Assembly (NCBI RefSeq): GCF_024790395.1
Contig: NZ_JAJISC010000005.1
Span: forward strand, 124,001-188,000
From: Halomonas dongshanensis
Lineage (GTDB): Bacteria > Pseudomonadota > Gammaproteobacteria > Pseudomonadales > Halomonadaceae
Length of the DNA: 64,000 nt
Direction: 5' to 3'
Part shown: positions 46,243-55,752 of the stretch, in pieces
Position numbering within the stretch: the stretch's first letter is position 1
Layout of the letters: every line of letters starts with the position of its first letter
Notes under the pieces: generated by a model
The model's input: only the letters and a program-made list of their open reading frames with translations
Database searches by the model: none
Told to the model about the DNA's origin: nothing
Position numbers and translations under genes: made by a program

Positions 46243-47951
46243 GAGGAGAACGTCCCAGCGCGTCTTCGCGCTATGCGCCGCTAGCGCCGCCGCTCAAGGG
46301 CGGGCGCTTTTTCTTCATTCTCTTGGTCATTTTGTTGGCGTCAGCGATCCTGATTGGCCGCGTCACGCTGTTGCAGGTGATCGATAGACCCTTCTTACAG
46401 AGCCAGGGCGATGCGCGCACGCTGCGCCACGAGGCGATTCCTGCCCACCGCGGCATGATTACCGACCGCAACGGCGAGCCGTTAGCGATTTCGACGCCGG
46501 TAGTCACGCTCTGGGCGAACCCTCAGGAGCTGCCTACCGACGGTATCCAACTGATGATGCTGGCGCAGGCGTTGGGTATGAGTCTAGGCGATCTCGAAGA
46601 GCGCATCGCGCGCTACAGCACCCGCGAGTTCATGTATCTGCGCCGCCAGATGACCCCAGAGGCTGCCCAGCGCATTCTCGACCTGCGTACGCCCGGCGTG
46701 CATTCGCAGCAGGAGTACAAGCGCTACTATCCGGCGGGCGAAGTGGTGGCTCAGCTGCTGGGCGTCACCAACGTCGACGATATTGGTCAAGAGGGGATCG
46801 AGCTCGCCTATCAGCCTTACCTTGCGGGCCACCCCGGTCAGCGTCGGGTCATCAAGGATCGGCGCGGACGTATCGTGCGCGAACTGGGCACCATCCGCGA
46901 TGCCCAGCCCGGCGGCGAGCTGACATTGGCCATCGATCAGCGCATTCAGTACATGGCCTACCGCGAGCTGCGCGCAGCCGTGGCCGAGAACGAGGCCGAT
47001 GGAGGCGTGCTGGTGATGATGGATGCACGCACCGGCGAAGTCTTGGCGATGGCCAACTATCCCTCCTATAACCCCAACAACCGCGCCGGACTCGATCCGC
47101 GCGGGTTGCGCAACCAGGCCCTGGTCGACGTGTTCGAGCCCGGCTCGGTGATGAAGCCGCTGGCGATGTCGGCGATTCTCGAAAACGAGCAGTTCGATCG
47201 CAATACCGTCGTCGATACCTCGCCGGGCTGGATGCGCATCGATCAGTTCACCATCCGAGATATCCGCAACTACGGTCGTTTGAGCCTTGCCGGCATTCTC
47301 GAAAAGTCCTCCAACATCGGCATGTCGCGCCTGACGCTTCAACTCGACGATACTGCCATTTGGGAGCGCTACAACCAGCTCGGTTTCGGCCAAAGCCCGG
47401 GAACCGGTTTCCCTGGTGAGTCGACGGGCAGCTTGAACGCACCAGTGCGCTGGTCGCGTAGTGAGCGTGCCGCGCTCTCCTACGGCTATGGGTTGTCGGT
47501 GTCGGCGCTTCAGGTTGCCAGCGCCTATACCGCCATTGCCAATCACGGTGAGCGCCTGCCGCCGTCGCTGCTGCGCCTGCCCGAGCCGCCCATGGGGATT
47601 CCTGCCATGCAGCCCGCCATTGCCGATGACCTGCTCGATATCCTCGAAGAGTCGGTGGGGCCGAATTCCGGTGGGCGTCGGGCGCGTGTCGAAGGTTACC
47701 GGGTGGCGGGCAAGACTGGCACCGTGCGTAAGACCGGCGAAGGGGGGTACACCGCCGATGCCTATCGCAGTGTCTTTGCCGGTATCGCGCCGGTTTCTGA
47801 CCCGCGTATCGTCACCGTGGTGATGATCGACCATCCGCGAGCAGGACAGTTCTACGGCGGCGCGGTGGCAGCACCCGTGTTCTCAAGCGTGACCGGCAAC
47901 GCTCTGCGTCTGCTTGACGTGCCACCCGACCGCGAAGTGGAGGACGAGTGA
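46239..47951 (+). CDS. ftsI: Septal peptidoglycan transpeptidase FtsI (PBP3)
   Basis: FtsI cross-links septal peptidoglycan with its glycosyltransferase partner FtsW. The 570-residue protein has one membrane helix (about 24-44), a pedestal domain, and the three penicillin-binding motifs: SxxK with Ser303 (PGSVMKPL), SSN at 357-359 and KTG at 492-494. The ATG at 46239 overlaps the ftsL stop. The stop shares a base with a 12-codon mini-ORF leading to murE. Confidence 0.97.
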   Translation: MRGERPSASSRYAPLAPPLKGGRFFFILLVILLASAILIGRVTLLQVIDRPFLQSQGDARTLRHEAIPAHRGMITDRNGEPLAISTPVVTLWANPQELPTDGIQLMMLAQALGMSLGDLEERIARYSTREFMYLRRQMTPEAAQRILDLRTPGVHSQQEYKRYYPAGEVVAQLLGVTNVDDIGQEGIELAYQPYLAGHPGQRRVIKDRRGRIVRELGTIRDAQPGGELTLAIDQRIQYMAYRELRAAVAENEADGGVLVMMDARTGEVLAMANYPSYNPNNRAGLDPRGLRNQALVDVFEPGSVMKPLAMSAILENEQFDRNTVVDTSPGWMRIDQFTIRDIRNYGRLSLAGILEKSSNIGMSRLTLQLDDTAIWERYNQLGFGQSPGTGFPGESTGSLNAPVRWSRSERAALSYGYGLSVSALQVASAYTAIANHGERLPPSLLRLPEPPMGIPAMQPAIADDLLDILEESVGPNSGGRRARVEGYRVAGKTGTVRKTGEGGYTADAYRSVFAGIAPVSDPRIVTVVMIDHPRAGQFYGGAVAAPVFSSVTGNALRLLDVPPDREVEDE

Positions 47952-47989
47952 TGTCTTTCGATTCCGACGTGCCCAAGGAGCCGGCATGA
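47951..47989 (+). other. 12-codon mini-ORF bridging ftsI and murE
   Basis: The frame ATG..TGA encodes MSFDSDVPKEPA. Its start overlaps the ftsI stop as TGATG and its stop overlaps the murE ATG as ATGA. It has no recognisable product. It may serve translational coupling across the 34-nt gap, or be chance. The murE Shine-Dalgarno AAGGAG lies inside it. Confidence 0.3.
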
Positions 47990-49479
47990 TGCTAACTGCC
48001 CAGGATCTTCTCGCTGCCATTGGACGCGTTTGGCCTGGCCAGCCGCTACCAGAGGCGTTGTCGGCCCTTGGCGAGGCCTTGATGCTGACGACGAACTCGA
48101 AAGAGGTCGTGCCGGGCGCCGTTTTCGTTGCCGTACCGGGAAGCCAGCGCGACGGGCGTGACTTCATTGATGCCGCACTTGCGGCAGAGGCGGGGCTCGT
48201 GCTGGCGCACGCCCGCGACGGCGAGGTGACTCTTGAGGGTCGCGTGCTTTGGCTGCCGCACCTGGCGCAGCGCCTGGGCGAGCTGGGTAAAGCGCTTTTC
48301 GAGGTGCCCGATACCCTCGACGTCATCGCCGTCACCGGCACTAACGGCAAAAGCTCCGTGACCCACTATATTGCCGCGCTGAGTGAGGCGCTGGGCGTGC
48401 CTGCGGGTGTCGTCGGCACCTTGGGGGCGGGGCGTCCTGGTCGGCTGCGCGAGAGCGGCTTGACCACGCCGGGGCCCTTGGCGCTGCAGCAGATGCTCGG
48501 CGAGCTGGCCGCCGAGGGTGTCACGCGCGTGGCGCTCGAAGCTTCATCCCACGCCCTCGATCAACAGCGCCTGGACGCGGTGGCGGTGAGTGCCGGCGTA
48601 TTCACGAATTTGAGCCGCGATCATCTCGACTATCACGGCAGCATGGCCGCCTATGCGGCGGCCAAGGCCAAACTGTTTCGCCGCCCCGAGCTGCGTCTTG
48701 CCGTGGTCAACGCTGACGACAAGCTGGCGCGGCTGATGCTGGCAGGCTGCGATGCCGAGGTGCGCGTGCTCGCCAGCGGCGAAGACGAAGCCGTCACGCT
48801 GCGGGTGCTCGATTGGCAAGCGCATAGCGAAGGGCAGCGAGCGATGGTCGCCACGCCCGAAGGCGAGCGCATGCTCGAACTGCCGCTAATGGGGCGCTTC
48901 AACCTCGATAACGTACTGCTGGCCATTGCCGTGCTGCTGGGTAAGGGCGAGGCGCTCGACGCACTCTTCGCCGCCGCCGCACGCTTGACGCCGGTGGCCG
49001 GGCGTATGGAGCTCTACACCGCTCCCAACTGCCCGAGTGTAGTAATTGACTACGCGCACACCCCCGATGCGTTGGCCAACGCGCTAGAGGCGCTGCGCGC
49101 GCATCGCACGGGGCAGGGAGCGCTTTGGTGCCTGTTTGGCTGCGGTGGCGACCGCGATACGGGCAAACGCGCCGAAATGGCCAAAGCGGCCGCGCGCTAT
49201 GCCGACCGTATCGTCGTCACCGATGACAATCCGCGCAGTGAATTAGCCGAAGCGATTCGCCAGATGATTCTCGCGGGATTCGATGACACGAGCCCGGTGA
49301 GTGAGAAGGGCGACCGCCGTGAGGCCATTGCCTATGCCATTGCTCACGCTCAGCCTGACGATGTGATTTTGGTGGCGGGCAAAGGCCACGAGCGCTACCA
49401 GGAGATCGCAGGTGTGCGTCATCCTTACTCGGATGTCGATGAAGTCGCGCGCGCACTCGCTGCGCGGAGGGCGCCATGA
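47986..49479 (+). CDS. murE: UDP-MurNAc-tripeptide synthetase MurE
   Basis: MurE adds the third amino acid to the peptidoglycan stem. The 497-residue protein has the ATP-binding VTGTNGKSSVT motif, a lysine in the carbamylation region (YHGSMAAYAAAKAKLF) and DDNPRSE, the DNPR motif typical of enzymes that add meso-diaminopimelate. ATG at 47986 follows AAGGAG; a second ATG at 47989 is equally in frame. The end overlaps murF by 4 nt. Confidence 0.96.
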   Translation: MMLTAQDLLAAIGRVWPGQPLPEALSALGEALMLTTNSKEVVPGAVFVAVPGSQRDGRDFIDAALAAEAGLVLAHARDGEVTLEGRVLWLPHLAQRLGELGKALFEVPDTLDVIAVTGTNGKSSVTHYIAALSEALGVPAGVVGTLGAGRPGRLRESGLTTPGPLALQQMLGELAAEGVTRVALEASSHALDQQRLDAVAVSAGVFTNLSRDHLDYHGSMAAYAAAKAKLFRRPELRLAVVNADDKLARLMLAGCDAEVRVLASGEDEAVTLRVLDWQAHSEGQRAMVATPEGERMLELPLMGRFNLDNVLLAIAVLLGKGEALDALFAAAARLTPVAGRMELYTAPNCPSVVIDYAHTPDALANALEALRAHRTGQGALWCLFGCGGDRDTGKRAEMAKAAARYADRIVVTDDNPRSELAEAIRQMILAGFDDTSPVSEKGDRREAIAYAIAHAQPDDVILVAGKGHERYQEIAGVRHPYSDVDEVARALAARRAP

Positions 49480-50891
49480 CGGATGTGATGCTTACGCTTG
49501 GCGATGTAGCCGAGGCGCTGGGAGCGTCGCTTCCCGCATCGCTTAATGGCGTTGGTTTCGAGCGAGTCGAAAGCGATACGCGTAAGCTTGCGCCTGGCTG
49601 CTTGTTCGTCGCTCTCAAGGGGCCCAATTTCGATGGCCACGATTTACTTGATCAGGCCGAGTCGCAGGGCGCAGTAGCGGCGGTGGTCGAGCGCTACATT
49701 GAGGCATCCAACTTGGCGCAGATCGTCTGCGCCGATACACGTCTAGGCTTTGGGCTCATTGCCCGCGCCCAACGCGAGCGCTGGCAGGGGCCTTTGGTCG
49801 CCATCACCGGCAATAGCGGCAAGACTACGGCCAAGGAGATGACGGCAGCGCTTTTGGGTGCGCTTGGCGATACGTTGGCGACCACGGCCAATCTCAATAA
49901 CGACTTTGGCGTACCGCAAACGCTCTTGCGCCTGCGCGAAAACCACCGGACGGCGGTCGTCGAGCTGGGCGCCAACCACCTAGGCGAGATCGCCTGGACG
50001 ACCCAGTTGGCGCGCCCGGATGTCGCCATCATCACCAACGTTACCGGGGCTCATGTGGGTGAGTTCGGTGGCATGGGGCATATCGCCCAGGCCAAGGGTG
50101 AAATTCTGCTTGGGCTATCCGCTCAGGGGACGGCGATTCTCAATCGCGACGATCACTACTATCCGCTCTGGGCGCGCATGGCGCAGCCGCGCAGCGTGAT
50201 GACCTTTGGGCTGGGCGAATGTATGCCTACGCAGCACGCCGGTGCTGGGCAAACGCATCCTAAGCAAAAAGACCCCGACGTGACGGCGTCGGCGCTTTCC
50301 TGCGATAGCCAGGGGCGGTATGCTTTCACGCTGGTTTTCAAGGGGCAGGCGCTGGGTGACGTGCAACTGCCGCTGCTGGGTCGTCACAACGTCAGTAACG
50401 CCTTGGCCGCTGCCGCGGCGGCGCTGGCGCTGGGGGTGTCTCCCGCCGAGGTCGTACGCCGGTTGAGTACGCTCGCCTCTCTACCGGGGCGCTTGAGCGT
50501 CGAGGCTGGACTCAACGATTGGCGGTTGCTCGATGACAGCTACAACGCCAACCCGGGCGCGGTGAAAGCCGCGCTCGATGCGCTAGTGGCGCTGCCTGGG
50601 CCGCATTGGTGTGCCTTGGGTGCCATGGGCGAAATGGGGGCCGACTCTGATGCGCTGCACGCTGAAATAGGTGCCTACGCCGCTAACATCGGAATTGCGT
50701 CGCTGCTTACCTTGGGTGACGCGGCGCGCCCGGCAAGCGAGGCCTTTGGTCGTGGGCTGCACTTCAACGACCACGCGACGCTGGTGCGTCATATCATCCA
50801 TTCCATGCCGCCTGGCGCCAGTCTGCTGGTGAAAGGTTCGCGTAGCGCAAGAATGGAGCATGTCGTCAATGCTCTGCGCTTGAAGAAATAA
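49476..50891 (+). CDS. murF: UDP-MurNAc-tripeptide:D-Ala-D-Ala ligase MurF
   Basis: MurF attaches D-Ala-D-Ala to complete the UDP-MurNAc-pentapeptide. The 471-residue protein has the Mur-ligase P-loop AITGNSGKTTAKEM, the ELGANHLGEIAWTTQLARPDVAIITN segment and the LDDSYNANPGAVKAAL block of the C-terminal domain. ATGA overlap with murE; mraY follows after 14 nt. Confidence 0.97.
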   Translation: MTDVMLTLGDVAEALGASLPASLNGVGFERVESDTRKLAPGCLFVALKGPNFDGHDLLDQAESQGAVAAVVERYIEASNLAQIVCADTRLGFGLIARAQRERWQGPLVAITGNSGKTTAKEMTAALLGALGDTLATTANLNNDFGVPQTLLRLRENHRTAVVELGANHLGEIAWTTQLARPDVAIITNVTGAHVGEFGGMGHIAQAKGEILLGLSAQGTAILNRDDHYYPLWARMAQPRSVMTFGLGECMPTQHAGAGQTHPKQKDPDVTASALSCDSQGRYAFTLVFKGQALGDVQLPLLGRHNVSNALAAAAAALALGVSPAEVVRRLSTLASLPGRLSVEAGLNDWRLLDDSYNANPGAVKAALDALVALPGPHWCALGAMGEMGADSDALHAEIGAYAANIGIASLLTLGDAARPASEAFGRGLHFNDHATLVRHIIHSMPPGASLLVKGSRSARMEHVVNALRLKK

Positions 50892-50905
50892 GGTAACCGC
50901 CGTTC

Positions 50906-51988
50906 ATGCTACTCCATCTGGCGAATTTTCTGGCTCAGTTTCAGTCCGCCTTCCAGGTGTTCAACTACTTGACGCTGCGCATCATCTTGGGGGCGTTGAC
51001 CGCTCTGATGCTGTGCTTGTGGCTGGGGCCGTGGGTCATCCGCCGCCTCGTCGAAGGACAAATCGGCCAGGCAGTGCGCGACGACGGCCCGCAGTCGCAT
51101 CTTTCCAAGGCGGGCACGCCCACCATGGGCGGGGTAATGATTCTGCTTGCCATTGCCATCAGCACGCTGCTTTGGGGCGATCTGACCAACTTGTATGTAT
51201 GGGTGGTGGTCGGCGTCACGCTGGGCTTCGGCGCCATCGGCTGGGTGGATGACTACCGTAAGGTGGTCGAGAAGAATCCGCGTGGCCTGCCTGCCCGCTG
51301 GAAATACTTCTGGCAGTCGGTCGTGGGACTAGGGGCCGCCGTACTGCTCTATGCCACCGCTGCAACCCCGGTGGAGACCAGCCTGCTGGTACCGTTTTTC
51401 AAGGATATCGCGCTGCCGCTGGGCTTTTTCTACATCATTTTGAGCTACTTCGTCATCGTCGGCAGCTCCAACGCGGTCAACCTGACCGATGGTCTCGATG
51501 GCCTTGCGATCATGCCGACGGTGTTGGTGGCGATGGGGCTTTCGGTCTTCGCCTACGCCAGCGGCAACGCCGTTTTTGCCGAGTATCTGCACATTCCCTT
51601 CATTCACGGTACCGGCGAGCTTGCCGTCTTCTGCGCCGCCATCGCCGGTAGTGGGCTCGGCTTTCTCTGGTTCAATACCTACCCTGCCCAGGTCTTTATG
51701 GGCGATGTGGGCGCGCTTGCCCTCGGCGCTGCCCTTGGCGTGGTCGCGGTCATCGTACGCCAGGAAATCGTGCTGTTCATCATGGGCGGTATCTTCGTGA
51801 TGGAGACGGTATCGGTGATTCTGCAGGTCGGTTCGTTCAAGTTGACCGGACGGCGGATCTTTCGTATGGCGCCGCTGCACCACCATTTCGAGCTCAAGGG
51901 CTGGCCGGAGCCGCGAGTTATCGTGCGCTTCTGGATCATTACCGTCGTGCTGGTGCTGCTGGGGCTCGCTACCCTCAAGATTCGCTAA
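50906..51988 (+). CDS. mraY: Phospho-MurNAc-pentapeptide transferase MraY
   Basis: MraY transfers phospho-MurNAc-pentapeptide to undecaprenyl phosphate to give lipid I. The 360-residue polytopic protein (about ten helices) has [10 protein letters not shown], the acidic DDYRKV and [10 protein letters not shown] motifs and the [14 protein letters not shown] histidine motif near the C-terminus. Length and order in the dcw cluster agree. Confidence 0.98.
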   Translation: MLLHLANFLAQFQSAFQVFNYLTLRIILGALTALMLCLWLGPWVIRRLVEGQIGQAVRDDGPQSHLSKAGTPTMGGVMILLAIAISTLLWGDLTNLYVWVVVGVTLGFGAIGWVDDYRKVVEKNPRGLPARWKYFWQSVVGLGAAVLLYATAATPVETSLLVPFFKDIALPLGFFYIILSYFVIVGSSNAVNLTDGLDGLAIMPTVLVAMGLSVFAYASGNAVFAEYLHIPFIHGTGELAVFCAAIAGSGLGFLWFNTYPAQVFMGDVGALALGAALGVVAVIVRQEIVLFIMGGIFVMETVSVILQVGSFKLTGRRIFRMAPLHHHFELKGWPEPRVIVRFWIITVVLVLLGLATLKIR

Positions 51989-52048
51989 GGGCGGGGAGAG
52001 GAAGGTGAGCCGATCAGTCAACCCACAGCGTGGTGCAAAGGAGGCGTG

Positions 52049-53452
52049 ATGGTGGCTGTGCCTGAAGGCGTGACGTTAGTCGTGGGGCTGGGTGTTTCCG
52101 GTCGCGCCATTTGTCGCCACTTGGCGCGTGAAGGTCGACCGTTCATGGTCGCCGATACGCGCGCCGAGCCGCCAGGGCTTGCCGAATTCAAGGCTCGCTA
52201 TCCTGACGTCGTGGTGCACTGTGGGCCGCTCACCGCGCTCGATCTGGAGAAGGTCGAGCAGGTGGTGCTGAGTCCGGGTATCGACCCCCAAACGCCGGGG
52301 CTCGAAGGGCTCGCGGGCCGCCAGCATCGTCACTCCGACGAGCCGCTGTTAGTGGGTGAGATGGCGCTTTTTCGGCGCGCCACCAATGTGCCCGTTGCTG
52401 CCATTACTGGCTCCAATGCCAAGTCGACGGTCACCTCGCTTTTGGGCGAAATGGCCAAGGCGTCCGGCATTGTCGCAGCGGTAGGGGGCAATCTGGGTAC
52501 CGCCGCGCTCGATCTGCTCGAAGACGTTCCCGATGCCGAGCTCTTCATTCTCGAGCTTTCGAGCTTTCAGCTGGAGACTACGCCGTGCCTTGCGGCTGAC
52601 GTCGCCTGCTTTCTCAATCTCAGCGAAGACCATCTCGACCGCCATGGCGATATGGCAGGCTATCGCGCCGCCAAGCTGCGCATCTTCGATGGCGCGCAAA
52701 CGGCTGTGGTCAACGCTGATGACCCTGCAACCTGGCCGGATACGCCGCTGACGGACGTGGTGCGCTTTACGCAGCAGGCTCCGGCGCCAGGTGAGTGGGG
52801 GCTTGTCGAGATCGATGGCGCGCTTTGGCTTGCGCGCGGTGGCGCCTCAGGCGTTGACGGCTGGCTTGCCGTCGACGAGTTAATGATGAGCGGTCGTCAT
52901 AATCAGCTCAACGCCTTGGCAGCGCTTGCCATGGGGGAGCGCTTGGGTTTCGAGCGCGAAGCGATGTGCCAAGTACTGCGCCGCTTCAGCGGGCTCACCC
53001 ACCGTAGCGAACCGATAGCCGAACGCGACGGCGTGCGTTGGATCAACGACTCCAAAGGTACCAACGTGGGCGCGACCCTGGCCGCGATCACCGGCGTGAC
53101 CGCATCACTCAGAGGCAAGCTGATCTTGCTGGCCGGTGGCGTGGGTAAAGGGGCCGACTTTACGCCGTTGGCAGCCCCTTTGGCGCGCCATGCTCGCTGC
53201 GCGCTGCTCTTCGGTCAAGACGCCGAGCGTTTGGCGCAAGCCCTTGCCCCCGAGGTCGCGGTCGAGATCGTCGCGACCCTCGAACAGGCGCTGGCGCGCG
53301 CCATGGTGCTTGCTAAGCCGGGTGATGGCGTGCTGCTTTCACCGGCGTGTGCCAGTCTCGATCAATTCGCCAACTATCAGGCGCGTGGCGAGGCCTTTCG
53401 TCGCTGGGTGACAACCAACGTCGCCTCGAACACTTCCACGGAGGTCTCATGA
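52049..53452 (+). CDS. murD: UDP-MurNAc-L-Ala:D-Glu ligase MurD
   Basis: MurD adds D-glutamate to UDP-MurNAc-L-Ala. The 467-residue protein has an N-terminal Rossmann domain (TLVVGLGVSGRAICRHL), the P-loop AAITGSNAKSTVTSLLGEM (with Asn-Ala-Lys in place of the more common Asn-Gly-Lys) and NDSKGTNVGATLAAI. The start is ATG 52049 after AAGGAGG; GTG at 52046 is the alternative. It overlaps ftsW by 4 nt. Confidence 0.96.
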   Translation: MVAVPEGVTLVVGLGVSGRAICRHLAREGRPFMVADTRAEPPGLAEFKARYPDVVVHCGPLTALDLEKVEQVVLSPGIDPQTPGLEGLAGRQHRHSDEPLLVGEMALFRRATNVPVAAITGSNAKSTVTSLLGEMAKASGIVAAVGGNLGTAALDLLEDVPDAELFILELSSFQLETTPCLAADVACFLNLSEDHLDRHGDMAGYRAAKLRIFDGAQTAVVNADDPATWPDTPLTDVVRFTQQAPAPGEWGLVEIDGALWLARGGASGVDGWLAVDELMMSGRHNQLNALAALAMGERLGFEREAMCQVLRRFSGLTHRSEPIAERDGVRWINDSKGTNVGATLAAITGVTASLRGKLILLAGGVGKGADFTPLAAPLARHARCALLFGQDAERLAQALAPEVAVEIVATLEQALARAMVLAKPGDGVLLSPACASLDQFANYQARGEAFRRWVTTNVASNTSTEVS

Positions 53453-54630
53453 GCCGCTGGCAACGTATTCACGCCGCCCTGACCACCCGCGACATGCCTT
53501 GTGACATTTGGTTGGTGATTGCGGCGATCAGCCTTGCTGCGCTGGGCTGGATAATGGTCAGCTCGGCCTCCATCGGCCTGCTCGACAATGCTTATCACTA
53601 TGCTCGCCAGCACGGCATTTTTCTTGGTCTGTCCATTCTGGCCGCACTCTTCATGCTCTGCGTGCCGCTCGATGCCTGGCGACAAAATGCCGGTCTAATC
53701 CTTGCCGTAAGCCTAGTCGGGCTTATCGTGGTACTGGCCGTGGGGCAGGAGGTCAACGGCAGTAAGCGTTGGATAGCCTTGCCCGGACCGCTGCCTAGCC
53801 TGCAGATATCCGAGTTTGCCAAGATCGGCATGATCTTTTACATGGCGTCATTCATGTCGCGCTACACCTACGAGCTACGTACGCAGGCGTTCAGTATGTG
53901 GCGCCCTATCGCTGTCTTGGCGCTGCCCGTGGGGCTTCTATTTTTGGCGCCCGACTTCGGTGGCATGGTGGTCTATACCGTGGCGGTAATCGGTATGCTG
54001 ATGATGTCCGGGGCGTCGCTGACGCTACTCATCGGTAGCGGTGCGCTGCTCGCCAGCGGCGCGGTGATGCTGGTGATTCTCGAGCCATACCGGTTGGCGC
54101 GCTGGACCAGTTTTCTCGACCCCTGGGCGGATCAGTTCGCCACTGGCTACCAGCTCACCCAGGCGCTGATCGCCTTCGGGCGTGGCCACGTGGCGGGTAC
54201 GGGGCTCGGCAACAGCGTTCAGAAGCTGCACTATTTGCCCGAAGCGCACACCGACTTCATCTTTGCCGTCATTGCCGAGGAGCTCGGGATGATCGGCGCC
54301 ATCTGCGTGATTCTGATGTTTACCCTGTTTATCGTCCGGGCGATGTGGGTGGGGCGTCGCGCGGAGCTTGCCGGGCACCTTTTCGGCGCCTACGTCAGCT
54401 ACGGAATCGGTTTTATCGTGGCAGCGCAGGCGTTCATCAACATGGCAGTGAGCTCGGGGCTGCTGCCTACCAAGGGGCTGACGCTGCCCTTGATCAGCTA
54501 CGGTGGCTCGAGTTTGCTGGTAACAGGCGCCATGGTGGGGCTCTTGCTGCGTGTCGATGCCGAGACGCGCCATCGCCCCAAGCGGGCGCCAACGCCTCAT
54601 CGGCTTCGCCGCGAGCCGCGGCTTAGTTAG
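53449..54630 (+). CDS. ftsW: Septal peptidoglycan glycosyltransferase FtsW
   Basis: FtsW is the SEDS glycosyltransferase that polymerises septal glycan from lipid II, working with FtsI. The 393-residue protein has about ten membrane segments and the SEDS motifs: NGSKRWIALPG, the acidic loop HTDFIFAVIAEELG with the catalytic Asp, and LPLISYGGSSLL. The start is ATG 53449, overlapping the murD stop. Confidence 0.97.
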   Translation: MSRWQRIHAALTTRDMPCDIWLVIAAISLAALGWIMVSSASIGLLDNAYHYARQHGIFLGLSILAALFMLCVPLDAWRQNAGLILAVSLVGLIVVLAVGQEVNGSKRWIALPGPLPSLQISEFAKIGMIFYMASFMSRYTYELRTQAFSMWRPIAVLALPVGLLFLAPDFGGMVVYTVAVIGMLMMSGASLTLLIGSGALLASGAVMLVILEPYRLARWTSFLDPWADQFATGYQLTQALIAFGRGHVAGTGLGNSVQKLHYLPEAHTDFIFAVIAEELGMIGAICVILMFTLFIVRAMWVGRRAELAGHLFGAYVSYGIGFIVAAQAFINMAVSSGLLPTKGLTLPLISYGGSSLLVTGAMVGLLLRVDAETRHRPKRAPTPHRLRREPRLS

Positions 54631-54657
54631 CGAACCTTAGGACATCAAGGAGTGAGT

Positions 54658-55752
54658 GTGACGACGACGCCAAGACGCGTTCTCATCATGGCGGGCGGCA
54701 CCGGTGGCCACGTGATCCCGGCGCTTTCATTGGCGCGCGCGTTGATCGCGGCAGGCATCGAAGTCGAGTGGCTAGGAAGCCCCCGCGGTATCGAAAATCG
54801 TCTGGTTCCCGAGGCGGGCATTCGTTTGCATACCATTGCCGTGGCCGGGCTGCGCGGCAAGGGGGTGGCGGGTTGGGTGAAGGCGCCGTTCAATCTGGCG
54901 CGCGCCGTAAGTCAGGCGCGTGGCGTTCTGAGTAGTTTCCGTCCGCAGCTGGTGGTCGGGCTGGGCGGCTTTGCCAGCGGCCCGGGCGGACTTGCGGCCT
55001 GGCTTGGGCGTATCCCGCTGATCATCCACGAGCAAAACGCTATCGAAGGGCTGACCAACCGCGTGCTGTCGCGCCTGGCCAAGCGCACCTACGCCGCTTT
55101 TTCGCAGGCCTTTGGTGGGCGCGCCGAGGTGATCGGTAATCCAGTGCGCGACGATATCGCAGCCCTTGGCGAAGCGCCCAAGCGCGCTGACGAAATGGCC
55201 GCGCGCCCGCTGCGTCTTTTGGTGGTAGGCGGCTCGCTTGGTGCGGTTGCGCTCAACGAACGCTTACCCGAAGCGCTTGCCGCACTGCCCGGCGAACGCG
55301 CGCTGGAGATTCATCATCAGTCCGGGCGTGATCGTGACGCCGATACCGCTGAGCGCTACCGGGCGGCAGGGGTGGTTGCGCGCGTCGAGCCCTTCATCGA
55401 TGACATGGCTGCCGCTTACGCCTGGGCCGATCTTGTGGTTTGCCGCTCGGGAGCTCTCACCGTGGCCGAACTTGCGGCGGCCGCCAAGCCGTCACTGCTG
55501 GTACCTTTTCCCTTCGCCGTCGACGACCACCAGCGCGTCAACGCCGAGGTGTTGGTGGAGGCTGAGGCGGCCGTTTGCGTGGTGCAGGCCGAGCTTGGCG
55601 TCGAGCGCTTAACGCACCTACTCGATGAGCTGCTCGACCCCGAGGTGCTCGCGCGGATGGCTGCTAACGCTCGTCGCGCCGCGCGCCTGACGGCGACCGC
55701 CGAACTGCTCGCAGGCTGCATGGACATTATCAATCAAGGAGAGACCGCGTGA
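54658..55752 (+). CDS. murG: Lipid II synthase MurG
   Basis: MurG transfers GlcNAc to lipid I, giving lipid II at the inner face of the membrane. The 364-residue protein has [15 protein letters not shown] at the N-terminus, [16 protein letters not shown], and the UDP-GlcNAc site with [13 protein letters not shown]. Two GTG codons occur, at 54652 and 54658. The second is preferred, since the AAGGAG site (54647-54652) would overlap the first. The end overlaps the murC GTG. Confidence 0.96.
   Translation: MTTTPRRVLIMAGGTGGHVIPALSLARALIAAGIEVEWLGSPRGIENRLVPEAGIRLHTIAVAGLRGKGVAGWVKAPFNLARAVSQARGVLSSFRPQLVVGLGGFASGPGGLAAWLGRIPLIIHEQNAIEGLTNRVLSRLAKRTYAAFSQAFGGRAEVIGNPVRDDIAALGEAPKRADEMAARPLRLLVVGGSLGAVALNERLPEALAALPGERALEIHHQSGRDRDADTAERYRAAGVVARVEPFIDDMAAAYAWADLVVCRSGALTVAELAAAAKPSLLVPFPFAVDDHQRVNAEVLVEAEAAVCVVQAELGVERLTHLLDELLDPEVLARMAANARRAARLTATAELLAGCMDIINQGETA

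Noticed and set aside
46584-47834. 416-codon reverse-strand ORF opposite ftsI
   Set aside because: Antisense shadow of ftsI, rich in His and Arg as expected from a complementary frame, with no ribosome-binding site or family motif.
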